Of a stretch of DNA of 64,000 nt, positions 8,880-15,783 are shown one piece after another (positions within the stretch are counted from its first letter, which is position 1; each line of letters opens with the position of its first letter). The notes beneath the pieces were generated by a model. The model was not told the DNA's origin. It saw only the letters and a program-made list of their open reading frames with translations, and did no database searches. The stretch covers positions 186,001-250,000 of the forward strand of contig JAWKMZ010000001.1 in NCBI GenBank assembly GCA_041391965.1, written 5' to 3'. This stretch comes from JAWKMZ01 sp041391965 (GTDB lineage: Bacteria; Bacteroidota; Bacteroidia; Flavobacteriales; Flavobacteriaceae). The position numbers and the translations under genes were made by a program.

Positions 8880-10695
8880 GTGTTTGAAACATTATTGGTA
8901 AACTATAAGGAACAACTACTGGCTCTCCTTTTTGTTTGCCAGGAATCATTGTTGGCAATAAGTTGATGACACGAATAGCTTCTTTTTCTAACTCAGGATG
9001 TGGAGCTCTTGCTCTTGCGTTTTTTACAGCACCATTTTTATCAATTTTAAAAATAACACTGATGCGTTGTTTGCCTGTTAATCCTAAGCTATCTGCAATT
9101 TTAGTGTTAAAGTTTTTATTGACAAATTCTGCAATTTGATTGGATGTGCATTGTTTTTTTTCGGTGTTAGTTGTTAATGATTCGCAATCAATAAAAGTTG
9201 GAGCTTGGTCAATAACTGAGAATGGGACTTCAATATCGTAGTCTTCAAATACTTTTGGTTCTTCTGTTATTGTTGAAGGTTTTTTTGACACCATTTTAGT
9301 TGATGATTTGCCATCAGTCATTACAAATGTATGATAGTAATCGTCATTAATAAATAATGCTAATTTTTTATCTCTTCGTTTGTTCTCGTCAGCAGTCAAG
9401 TTTTTTAAATCATCAACTACTAATCTTACAACACCATCATGAGCTTGATTTTCCCAAAGCTCTTTTGCTTCATCCGTTTTTTTATAATCTAAATAATCTT
9501 GATAGGTTTTATATCTATTTAAAAATTTATCATATCGCTCAATATCTTGGTCTGTTAATGTGCCTTCATTATGTTTTTTTTCTATGACACCATTGTACAT
9601 ATGCTTAACTTGCGCTTGAAATTTTGCTACTTCATCTATGGTATTTATGTACTTATCAAAATTTAATGAAGCCATATATTTTTCAAAAAACACTTTCTTT
9701 CCTTCTTCGGTTTTCATAAGTTCTACAATTTCTTTATAGTGTTTATCTATTAATTCTTGCAAGGTCAATTCTTGGTTTTTAGTATCATTTTGAGAAACTG
9801 TTTCCTCTGTTTTAATTTTTTGCGCATAAGATGACGTGTATATTAACATACTAAATACCAAAGGAATAAGTAACGCATACTTGACCAAATGGATTTGTTT
9901 TGATTTTGATTTGCTTAACATCATAATTCGTTTTTTGATTAAAGATTGTTTAAAAAATGGGTTGACAAAAGAAATATGCTGCGTATCAAAAACTTGAGAC
10001 AATAAATTTTGATAATACGCTTGCCTGTTGTTGTGCTTAACGGCTTTGGCATCAGCAATAAACTCATGCAAGGCAGTGATTCTACTTTGATATATATACA
10101 CTAACGGATTAAACCAAAAAACAATTTTAAAGACCTCAAAAACCAATAAATCCAAGGTGTGTTTTTGGTTGACATGTACCATTTCATGCTCTAAAATGGC
10201 TGTTTTTTCTTCTGGTTTGATGTTATCACCTAAAAAAATGTAATAAAAAAACGAAAAGGCTGCATTGCTATTGATGAGTTGAATAATAAGCAAATTGCCT
10301 TTCCAACGCTTTTGATTTTTAGAATACAAACGCAGTAGTTTTATAATTTTAATTCCTAAAAACAAACCCATGATTGTCATCCCAAAAAACCACAAATAAC
10401 TCCAAGACCACACCAACGTAGGCTCTGTAATTATTGGTGTTGAAGTAATATTTTGCGGACTTAAAGCTGGTTCTACATTGCCAATAATAACTTCTGGTAA
10501 CCTAATTATAAATTGTTTGGGAACCATGTGCTTAACACTTTGGAGTTTTATAAATGGTAAGGCTACAGATAAAAATGCTGTGATGAGTAAATAGGCTCTG
10601 TTCCAATTAAAAAAGGTTTCTTTCTTTAAAAACAGGTCATAAACAATTAAAAAGAAGAGTTGAAACGCTACGGTTTGCAAGATATAATGTAACAT
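8872..10695 (-). CDS. BlaR1-type M56 metallopeptidase with TonB-like C-terminus
   Basis: A 607-aa membrane protein. Three N-terminal TM helices are followed by a cytoplasmic M56 zinc protease with HEMVH at residues 170-174 and a downstream HEFIAD that probably supplies the third ligand. A TM helix at about 270-290 (LLIPLVFSMLIYTSSYA) leads to a long periplasmic, charged region and a C-terminal TonB-C-like domain (KQRISVIFKIDKNGAVKNARA...). There is no penicillin-binding sensor domain. In the BlaR/MecR family, signal sensing activates the protease, which inactivates the BlaI repressor. The cognate repressor gene lies 2 bp upstream. The signal is unknown, probably an envelope state rather than beta-lactams. 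Confidence 0.85.
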   Translation of the reverse strand: MLHYILQTVAFQLFFLIVYDLFLKKETFFNWNRAYLLITAFLSVALPFIKLQSVKHMVPKQFIIRLPEVIIGNVEPALSPQNITSTPIITEPTLVWSWSYLWFFGMTIMGLFLGIKIIKLLRLYSKNQKRWKGNLLIIQLINSNAAFSFFYYIFLGDNIKPEEKTAILEHEMVHVNQKHTLDLLVFEVFKIVFWFNPLVYIYQSRITALHEFIADAKAVKHNNRQAYYQNLLSQVFDTQHISFVNPFFKQSLIKKRIMMLSKSKSKQIHLVKYALLIPLVFSMLIYTSSYAQKIKTEETVSQNDTKNQELTLQELIDKHYKEIVELMKTEEGKKVFFEKYMASLNFDKYINTIDEVAKFQAQVKHMYNGVIEKKHNEGTLTDQDIERYDKFLNRYKTYQDYLDYKKTDEAKELWENQAHDGVVRLVVDDLKNLTADENKRRDKKLALFINDDYYHTFVMTDGKSSTKMVSKKPSTITEEPKVFEDYDIEVPFSVIDQAPTFIDCESLTTNTEKKQCTSNQIAEFVNKNFNTKIADSLGLTGKQRISVIFKIDKNGAVKNARARAPHPELEKEAIRVINLLPTMIPGKQKGEPVVVPYSLPIMFQTHE

Positions 10696-10697
10696 GG

Positions 10698-11057
10698 CTA
10701 TTCTTTTTTGTTGATTTCTTTTAAAACCGATTCTAAATCTTGCATATTGATGTCATTTTTTTTCACAAAAAAAGACACCATACTTTTAAACGATCCTTGA
10801 AAATAATCATTTACTAAAGCATTGATACTTTGGTTACTGTATTCATTTTTTTGCACTAATGGAAAGTACACATGCCCTTTTCCTTGTTTTTCATAATCGA
10901 CAAAACCTTTACTTTCCAATATTCTAACAATGGTAGAAACTGTATTGTACGCTGGTTTTGGTGTTGGCAAACTATCAATAATGGCTTTGACATTGGCTTT
11001 TTGGAGTTGCCAAAGAACGTGCATAATTTCTTCTTCGGCTTTGGTAAGCTGCTTCAT
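10698..11057 (-). CDS. BlaI/MecI/CopY-family transcriptional repressor
   Basis: A 119-aa winged-helix protein starting LTKAEEEIMHVLWQL with a recognition helix around PAYNTVSTIVRILESKGFV, typical of PF03965. The C-terminal dimerisation part contains MVSFFVKKN (S95-F96-F97), where staphylococcal BlaI is cleaved between N and F. Whether cleavage occurs here is unknown. It is the first gene of the operon with the BlaR1-like protease. Three copies of an AACTAA-N4-TTAGTT dyad lie in the 136-bp promoter region upstream, strongly suggesting autoregulation and control of the divergent genes. Confidence 0.92.
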   Translation of the reverse strand: MKQLTKAEEEIMHVLWQLQKANVKAIIDSLPTPKPAYNTVSTIVRILESKGFVDYEKQGKGHVYFPLVQKNEYSNQSINALVNDYFQGSFKSMVSFFVKKNDINMQDLESVLKEINKKE

Positions 11058-11061
11058 TTTT

Positions 11062-11077
11062 AACTAAGTTTTTAGTT
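11062..11077. promoter_or_regulatory. BlaI-type operator, copy 1
   Basis: Perfect 6-bp inverted half-sites AACTAA and TTAGTT separated by GTTT. It lies 5 bp before the blaI-like start codon, downstream of the probable transcription start, where a bound repressor would block elongation. Confidence 0.7.
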
Positions 11078-11088
11078 GAATAATCATT

Positions 11089-11096
11089 CAAATATA
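11089..11096 (-). promoter_or_regulatory. probable -7 box of the blaI operon promoter
   Basis: Read on the minus strand this is TATATTTG, matching the Bacteroidetes -7 consensus TAnnTTTG, 32 bp upstream of the blaI-like ATG. Operator copies 2 and 3 occupy the adjoining upstream bases where the -33 box would sit. No good -33 TTTG is visible. Confidence 0.5.
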
Positions 11097-11111
11097 ACTA
11101 AATATTTAGTT
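11096..11111. promoter_or_regulatory. BlaI-type operator, copy 2
   Basis: AACTAA-ATAT-TTAGTT, a fully palindromic 16-mer. It abuts the -7 box of the blaI operon, so a bound repressor would occlude RNA polymerase. It starts 34 bp from copy 1. Confidence 0.75.
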
Positions 11112-11113
11112 TA

Positions 11114-11129
11114 AACTAATTTTTTAGTT
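11114..11129. promoter_or_regulatory. BlaI-type operator, copy 3
   Basis: AACTAA-TTTT-TTAGTT, starting 18 bp after copy 2. It lies over the expected -33 region of the minus-strand promoter and upstream of the divergent plus-strand gene at 11194. Confidence 0.75.
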
Positions 11130-11152
11130 TAAAAATGTAACAAAACCCTTAT

Positions 11153-11164
11153 TTTGACGTCAAA
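11153..11164. promoter_or_regulatory. palindrome TTTGACGTCAAA
   Basis: A perfect 12-bp palindrome 29 bp upstream of the divergent small membrane protein gene. It differs from the BlaI-type dyads. It could be an activator or repressor site for the plus-strand genes, or could double as a -33-like TTTG. Role unknown. Confidence 0.35.
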
Positions 11165-11193
11165 CTTATATCATATTGAAAACACACAAACAG

Positions 11194-11388
11194 ATGAAAA
11201 AACAATTGAAAACACAAACTGTCTTAGTGTTTGGTATTGGAGGTTTATGTATGGGAATTTCGTTACTAACTAAACCTTTTTTTAACATTCCACAAGATTT
11301 AGCTGATTTTATAAAAGGGCTTGGTGTAGGGCTTATAATTGCTTCATTTTTTGTACAATGGAAATCAGAACAAAAAACACAACACTAA
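11194..11388 (+). CDS. small two-helix membrane protein
   Basis: A 64-aa protein read from the ATG at 11194; an upstream in-frame TTG at 11176 is less likely. It contains two hydrophobic stretches (TVLVFGIGGLCMGISLL and GLGVGLIIASFFVQW) separated by KPFFNIPQDLADFIK. I do not recognise a named family. It shares its promoter region with the blaI-like gene and is followed 4 bp later by the DUF456 gene, so it is probably under the same repressor. Confidence 0.6.
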   Translation: MKKQLKTQTVLVFGIGGLCMGISLLTKPFFNIPQDLADFIKGLGVGLIIASFFVQWKSEQKTQH

Positions 11389-11392
11389 ATTA

Positions 11393-11893
11393 ATGGATAT
11401 CTTTTTAGTCATCATTGCCGCCTTGTTTATGGTTTTAGGCATTATTGGTAGCTTTTTGCCAATACTTCCAGGACCTTTGACCAGTTGGGTTGGACTTCTC
11501 ATTTTTTATCTAACAAAGGTAGTCCCTATAAATTGGACATTTTTGATTATTACTCTAATCATTGCTTTAGGTATTTGGATATTGGATTATATTATTCCTG
11601 CAGTTGGCACCAAACGCTTTGGTGGTAGTAAAGCAGGAATGGTTGGTACCTCATTAGGCCTTATTATTGGTTTAATTGCACCAATTCCGTTTGGAATTAT
11701 TATTGGTCCATTTGTTGGTGCTTTGATAGGCGAACTGGTAAATAAAAGTGATTTTAACAAGGCTTTAAAAGCGGCTTTTGGGTCATTTTTAGGTTTTGTA
11801 GCATCTACTTTTATCAAATTTATTGTTGCAGTTATTTATTTGGGCTTTTTTATTGTAAAGGTTATTGATAATAAGGATGCACTATTTGGATAA
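11393..11893 (+). CDS. DUF456 family membrane protein
   Basis: A 166-aa polytopic protein from ATG 11393, extending as an open frame to an earlier TTG that would overlap the preceding gene. It is rich in Gly and Ile, with glycine-zipper-like repeats (GMVGTSLGLIIGLIAPIPFGIIIGP is the central part) and the family opening FMVLGIIGSFLPILPGP. These features match DUF456 (PF04306), whose role is unknown. It is second in a probable two-gene operon divergent from blaI and ends in a strong terminator. Confidence 0.85.
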   Translation: MDIFLVIIAALFMVLGIIGSFLPILPGPLTSWVGLLIFYLTKVVPINWTFLIITLIIALGIWILDYIIPAVGTKRFGGSKAGMVGTSLGLIIGLIAPIPFGIIIGPFVGALIGELVNKSDFNKALKAAFGSFLGFVASTFIKFIVAVIYLGFFIVKVIDNKDALFG

Positions 11894-11903
11894 AAAACAA
11901 AAC

Positions 11904-11929
11904 ACCCAATAACTGAGCAGTTATTGGGT
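11904..11929 (+). terminator. terminator hairpin after DUF456 gene
   Basis: A 12-bp perfect stem (ACCCAATAACTG paired with CAGTTATTGGGT) with a 2-nt nominal loop sits 10 bp after the DUF456 stop and is followed by ATTTGTTCTTT. The tract is moderate but the stem is strong. Confidence 0.75.
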
Positions 11930-12023
11930 ATTTGTTCTTTGCTATTAACTCAACAAATTACTTAGAGGGATTAATTAATTCTTGTTGACAAGTCAAATAT
12001 ATGTAATGTTACTAACTTTTTGT

Positions 12024-12060
12024 TGCGGAAAAACCGTAAACATTTTACGGAAAAACCGTA
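12024..12060. promoter_or_regulatory. twin dyads (T[G/A]CGG-AAAAA-CCGTA), 22-bp period
   Basis: Two consecutive inverted repeats, TGCGG-AAAAA-CCGTA at 12024-12038 and TACGG-AAAAA-CCGTA at 12046-12060. They start 22 bp apart, about two helical turns, hence on the same DNA face. They sit between the convergent DUF456 and response-regulator genes. This looks like a tandem site for a dimeric DNA-binding protein, plausibly the adjacent regulator, but no obvious gene start lies downstream. Confidence 0.5.
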
Positions 12061-12128
12061 CTATTAAGCAAGAGCAATGCTTTCAGAGTTTTTTAGAAAG
12101 CAAAAAAAATGAAACTTTAACAGTTTTT

Positions 12129-12797
12129 TTATAAAAAACCTTTATTTCGAGCCTCTTCAATCAAACTTTCGTCTTTACCATCATCAATTGAAAACAATAA
12201 TTTCATTTGTTTTTTACGTTTTTCAATGGCACTCATAGATAAATCTATATACTCTCTAAGACTACGCGTTTTGATACCTTGTGATAATAAATGAAGAATT
12301 TTCCGGTTGATGTCATCCAAGTGAATGTCTGTAATAACTGATTTTTTCAAAAAATTATTAACTGTACTACTGTAATATGGTGGCGAAATAAGTATGTGCT
12401 GAAATGCCTCAGCGAGTTCACTGGATGTTAAATCGCTTTTTATCAAAAATCCGTCTGGATTTACCTCTTTGATAATGTTATGAATACGATACGACTCATT
12501 AAACATAGTCAAAATAATTACTTTGGCTTCTGGCATTAAGGTTCGGCAAATTTTGGCTAAATCTTCGCCAGAATTAATTTTTCCATCAGCAGAACTTGGC
12601 AGACTAATATCAAAAAAACAGACATCATAAGGTTTTGATTGTGATGCTTTTTGAAGCAATTCATTGGCACTTTCACAATCATTAGCTGTATCTATTAAAA
12701 GTGTTTGATCCTCTTTTTTGGTTGCCATCAAGGTGTTTTGATAGCCTTCAATAATTATAGGATGGTCATCTACCATTAATATATTTAAATGTTGCAT
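12129..12797 (-). CDS. NarL/FixJ-type response regulator
   Basis: A 222-aa protein with an N-terminal receiver domain: acidic pair in MVDDHP (D10, D11), phosphoacceptor D63 in VCFFDISLP, and conserved Lys in GFLIKSD. A divergent GerE-like helix-turn-helix follows (NRKILHLLSQGIKTRSL...SMSAIEKRKKQMK). It lies 6 bp after the cognate TPR histidine kinase. Loss of several canonical LuxR HTH residues suggests altered DNA specificity. It probably acts as a transcription factor controlled by the kinase upstream. Confidence 0.88.
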   Translation of the reverse strand: MQHLNILMVDDHPIIIEGYQNTLMATKKEDQTLLIDTANDCESANELLQKASQSKPYDVCFFDISLPSSADGKINSGEDLAKICRTLMPEAKVIILTMFNESYRIHNIIKEVNPDGFLIKSDLTSSELAEAFQHILISPPYYSSTVNNFLKKSVITDIHLDDINRKILHLLSQGIKTRSLREYIDLSMSAIEKRKKQMKLLFSIDDGKDESLIEEARNKGFL

Positions 12798-12803
12798 AAC
12801 TAT

Positions 12804-14828
12804 TTAATTTGTATATGGAATTTCTATTTTTATGGTGGTACCTTTGTTGGGTTCTGAATCAAATTTAACGTTGCCATTAAATTCTTTGACTCTTGAATTG
12901 ATATTTTTAAGTCCAATGCCCTTTTTGCTTTTGTTCATATCAAATCCTTTTCCATCATCAGTAATAGCTAAGCAAATTACATCATTTTTTAATTGAATGC
13001 TAATTTTTATGAGTGTTGCATTAGCATGTTTATACGCATTTTGAAGTGATTCTTGTAAGATTCTGTAAATATTAATTTTGGTTTTATTGGTCATCATTTC
13101 CCAATTGATATCGTCTGTATAATCAAAAGTGTATTTAAATTGATAGGCTTGGGTTTGGGCTTCTATTAACTCTTTTAAAATATCAATAAATCCTGAACCT
13201 GAAACAAAATCGGTATTCAAGTCGTGTGAAATTTTTCGAATATCTTCTTCAATAATTTTTAGTTCGCTTATATATTTTGAACGTGTTTGGATAGCGTCTT
13301 TACCTTCACTAAAATTGAAACTGTCTAAACTTAATCGGGTTCCAAATAAGCGACCTAAAATGCCATCGTGTAGTTCTTCTGATATTCTTTTTTTCTCGCC
13401 TGCTCTTGCTTCATCAATCTTGTCTTGTTGAGATAACATTAGGTTATAAATTTCTTCATTGGCTTCTTGTTGGCTTTGTTTGAACCTTAATTCTTTGTTT
13501 TTTGAACGTTGTGTGATGATAATATATAGTAAAAATAGCGTGAGTAGTAAAACTCCTGAAATCATCAGTAACCAAAAACGTTCTCTTGAGATACGCTGGT
13601 TTTCTAACTCAATTTGATCGGTTTCAAATTTTATTCTACCAAACTTGTTTCTTATTGCTCTTTCATTTGCAATAAGACTGTCATTTAATTTAATGTGTTC
13701 TTTAAGATATTTTTTGCTTTCATTGCCTTGTGTAATATCAGAAAGCACTGACATTGATTCTAACAAAATATCATTTGAAGAAGTCTCTTTTGCTAATTTA
13801 TATGATTCTGTAGCGTAATGAAAGGCACTATCTTTAACTTTTAATGTTTTGTAAAATTTTGATAAATCAATAGTAACTGCAAGTTTTGTAATAGGATCAT
13901 TTAAACTATCACTTATTTTATAGGCTCTATTAAATGATTTTATTAAGACGTTCTTGTCATAATTATTTAATAAAAATTTAGTGTAAGTATAATTATCTAA
14001 AACAAGTGCATAAAATAATGGGTCAAGGTCAAAAAAATCTTTGCCATTTAAAATTTCGGCATACATATTTAATGCTTCAGAAAGGTTGCCCTTTTCTCTA
14101 TATATAAATGCAATATTGTTTTTGGAAAATAAGCTATTCAAAAAGCCATCAGACATTTTTTTTGTAGTCTCTGAAGCTATTTTATGATACTCAAGTGCTT
14201 TATCATACAACTTTAATTTGAGAGAAATAATTCCTAAAAGATTATTTAAATTCCAAGCTCTTGTTAGGTTGGCATCATTTTCTGGCAGTTTACTTAGTAA
14301 TCGAAGTGCTTTTACTGCGTTTTCTTCGCTTCCTATATAGTCTTTCTCAGTTTCCTGTATGTCTGCCATATTAAGCAAGACTCCTATTTGTCTATTAAAT
14401 TCTCCTAATCTATCATAAAGTTTTACGGCAATAGAGTAATAGTAGTAGGCACTATCATTCTGAACTCTACTATGGTGATGATACCAGCCCAAATTATGAT
14501 TAGAAACTGCAAAGGCTAATGAATCATTTATTTTTTTTGAGAGCTTTAAATTTTGAAAATTTATCGCTTTAAATTTTTCATAATCATCATTAAATAAGTA
14601 GATTGTAGATAGAAGCCTATCGGTTTTTAAAATGACAGAATCTATTTTTGTTTTTTTAGATAACTTTGAAGCTTTTATTGCGTATTCTAAACGCTCTTGT
14701 AATGGTTTAGTAGTGTCATCTGCCAAATTTCTTAAAATCTGAATACTATCATTTTGTTTCGTAGCCTCTTGAGCACAAAGAAATAAACCGAAAAGGAGAA
14801 AGCTAAATAAGTTTAAAGTTCTTAACAA
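12804..14828 (-). CDS. TPR-containing sensor histidine kinase
   Basis: A 674-aa protein with a signal peptide (residues 1-19), a periplasmic TPR-like region (about 60-380) and one TM helix at about 418-440. A coiled-coil linker, an HisKA_3 phosphoacceptor (RISEELHDGI, H487) and an HATPase_c domain (NAYKHANAT, DDGKGFDM, GIGLKNINSRV) follow. The only plausible start is TTG at 14828: an in-frame TAA lies two codons upstream and no ATG lies near the signal peptide. It pairs with the NarL-type regulator 6 bp downstream. Periplasmic TPRs suggest sensing of a peptide or protein ligand; the ligand is unknown. Confidence 0.9.
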   Translation of the reverse strand: MLRTLNLFSFLLFGLFLCAQEATKQNDSIQILRNLADDTTKPLQERLEYAIKASKLSKKTKIDSVILKTDRLLSTIYLFNDDYEKFKAINFQNLKLSKKINDSLAFAVSNHNLGWYHHHSRVQNDSAYYYYSIAVKLYDRLGEFNRQIGVLLNMADIQETEKDYIGSEENAVKALRLLSKLPENDANLTRAWNLNNLLGIISLKLKLYDKALEYHKIASETTKKMSDGFLNSLFSKNNIAFIYREKGNLSEALNMYAEILNGKDFFDLDPLFYALVLDNYTYTKFLLNNYDKNVLIKSFNRAYKISDSLNDPITKLAVTIDLSKFYKTLKVKDSAFHYATESYKLAKETSSNDILLESMSVLSDITQGNESKKYLKEHIKLNDSLIANERAIRNKFGRIKFETDQIELENQRISRERFWLLMISGVLLLTLFLLYIIITQRSKNKELRFKQSQQEANEEIYNLMLSQQDKIDEARAGEKKRISEELHDGILGRLFGTRLSLDSFNFSEGKDAIQTRSKYISELKIIEEDIRKISHDLNTDFVSGSGFIDILKELIEAQTQAYQFKYTFDYTDDINWEMMTNKTKINIYRILQESLQNAYKHANATLIKISIQLKNDVICLAITDDGKGFDMNKSKKGIGLKNINSRVKEFNGNVKFDSEPNKGTTIKIEIPYTN

Positions 14829-14926
14829 ATTTTAAATTTTATGACAATTCCAAATTTATAATAAAATATGCAAAGAATTAAAATTATTAGCAATAGTAAT
14901 CAAATAGCATTTTAAAGAATTCAAAA

Positions 14927-14965
14927 AACAACAAAAGCCCTTATTAAATAAGAGCTTTTGTTGTT
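14927..14965 (-). terminator. hairpin terminator of the 55-aa peptide gene
   Basis: A 12-bp perfect stem (AACAACAAAAGC with GCTTTTGTTGTT) is extended by a further short inner stem. On the minus strand it is followed by TTTTTT. It lies 13 bp beyond the stop of the small peptide gene. Confidence 0.75.
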
Positions 14966-14977
14966 ATATAAAATATT

Positions 14978-15145
14978 TTATCCTTGGGTTGGCAGTTCTA
15001 TTCCTTTTCTATTATGCGCTAATAAATCATAATGAACTTCACCAGCTTTGTAGGTATTTACATTCTGTTCTGTAGGGGTTTTATCGCTTTGGCTTGATAC
15101 TGAAAGAAATAATGCTAATAATAAAGTAATTTTTAGAGTTTTCAT
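14978..15145 (-). CDS. small secreted peptide precursor, 55 aa
   Basis: A short ORF from ATG 15145 to TAA at 14978. It has a clear export signal (KTLKITLLLALFLSVSSQS) and then a 35-residue hydrophilic tail (DKTPTEQNVN TYKAGEVHYD and a final LLAHNRKGIELPTQG). It has a strong own terminator just downstream. It belongs to no family I recognise. It stands directly upstream of the TPR histidine kinase/regulator pair on the same strand, so a signal-peptide or small lipid-free exported role is conceivable. The existence of the gene rests on the signal peptide, the terminator and the lack of other coding potential. Confidence 0.6.
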   Translation of the reverse strand: MKTLKITLLLALFLSVSSQSDKTPTEQNVNTYKAGEVHYDLLAHNRKGIELPTQG

Positions 15146-15412
15146 TTTTGTTAATTTAGGGTTAATTATTATCGTTGTTGTTTTAAGTCAATAAAAAAAT
15201 TGAGCATCAAAAAATGCTAACGAGGGAAGGGAATGGATAATTAACTTTAGAGTACAAAAAAGACTCTGATTATTTCAATAATTTTTTGAGGGAAAATCAA
15301 ACAAAAATATTGTTCAATTTGATTTTTGGATTAATAAATTCCTTGATTAAGTGTTTGGGGCTTAAGAAGGACTGTAAATGTATGGTATAAATAATTCAAA
15401 AATAAAATTTAA

Positions 15413-15454
15413 TCGATTAAATGTATGTTTTTATCGATTAAATGTATATTTTTG
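15413..15454. repeat. tandem 21-bp direct repeat (TCGATTAAATGTAT...)
   Basis: Two adjacent 21-bp units, each beginning TCGATTAAATGTAT and ending in a T run, differing at two positions. Each begins inside an AATCGATT or ATCGAT dyad. The 21-bp period is two helical turns, which is consistent with cooperative protein binding. Confidence 0.6.
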
Positions 15455-15590
15455 ATTCAAATTTTATCTTAAAACAAAAAAGCATCCCAATTTTCTCTAA
15501 AGAAAAAAGGAAAGCTTTCCATCGGTTTAACTACTAAACCTTTGACAAACTGTTACATCTGTCAAACAACACAACTATTTTTAAACGCTA

Positions 15591-15615
15591 AAAAAAGCTC
15601 CAACTTTGTTGAAGC
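15591..15615 (-). terminator. terminator of tRNA-Asp
   Basis: On the minus strand GCTTCAAC-AAA-GTTGGAGC (one G-T pair) is followed by TTTTTT. It lies 14 bp beyond the 3' end of the tRNA. Confidence 0.7.
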
Positions 15616-15628
15616 TTTAGCATTTTAG

Positions 15629-15702
15629 CGGTCTGGACGGGACTCGAACCCGCGACCTCCGCCGTGACAGGGCGGCATTCTAACCAGCTGAACTACCAGA
15701 CC
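15629..15702 (-). tRNA. tRNA-Asp (GTC)
   Basis: A 74-nt cloverleaf on the minus strand. The acceptor stem is GGTCTGG/CCAGACC with discriminator G; the D arm contains AGTTCAGCTGGTTAGAAT. The anticodon loop CTGTCAC gives anticodon GTC (Asp), and the T arm contains GGGTTCGAGTCCC. The CCA end is not encoded. A terminator follows. Confidence 0.95.
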
Positions 15703-15783
15703 GTTGCTTTAATGCGGTTGCAAATATACATTGCATTTTTAATATCACAAATATTTTGTTTGATTTTTTAAAAAAATAATCAT

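Larger units (their letters stand above)
15146..15628. other. 480-bp non-coding stretch with repeats and dyads
   Basis: No convincing gene is visible between the small peptide gene and tRNA-Asp. The stretch holds a tandem 21-bp repeat (15413-15454), a 7-bp inverted repeat TTTGACA/TGTCAAA with a 12-bp spacer (15541-15566), an AGCAT/ATGCT hairpin near 15203-15218, a GGAAAGCTTTCC palindrome (15509-15520) and the tRNA terminator. It may be a regulatory region or encode a small RNA. Confidence 0.45.

Noticed and set aside
8872..11057. Beta-lactam resistance locus
   Set aside because: The BlaR1-like protein has no penicillin-binding sensor domain and no beta-lactamase or PBP gene is adjacent.
12066..12128. 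Short ORF/hairpin before the response-regulator 3' end
   Set aside because: An 11-codon frame starting with ATG and a GCTTTC/GAAAGC hairpin are present but too weak to call a gene or terminator.
15384..15460. 25-codon plus-strand ORF through the tandem repeat
   Set aside because: It has no signal sequence or promoter, and its residues merely repeat the DNA repeat.
15509..15520. Palindrome GGAAAGCTTTCC as an operator
   Set aside because: An isolated 12-bp palindrome without context or repeats; may well be chance in AT-rich DNA.
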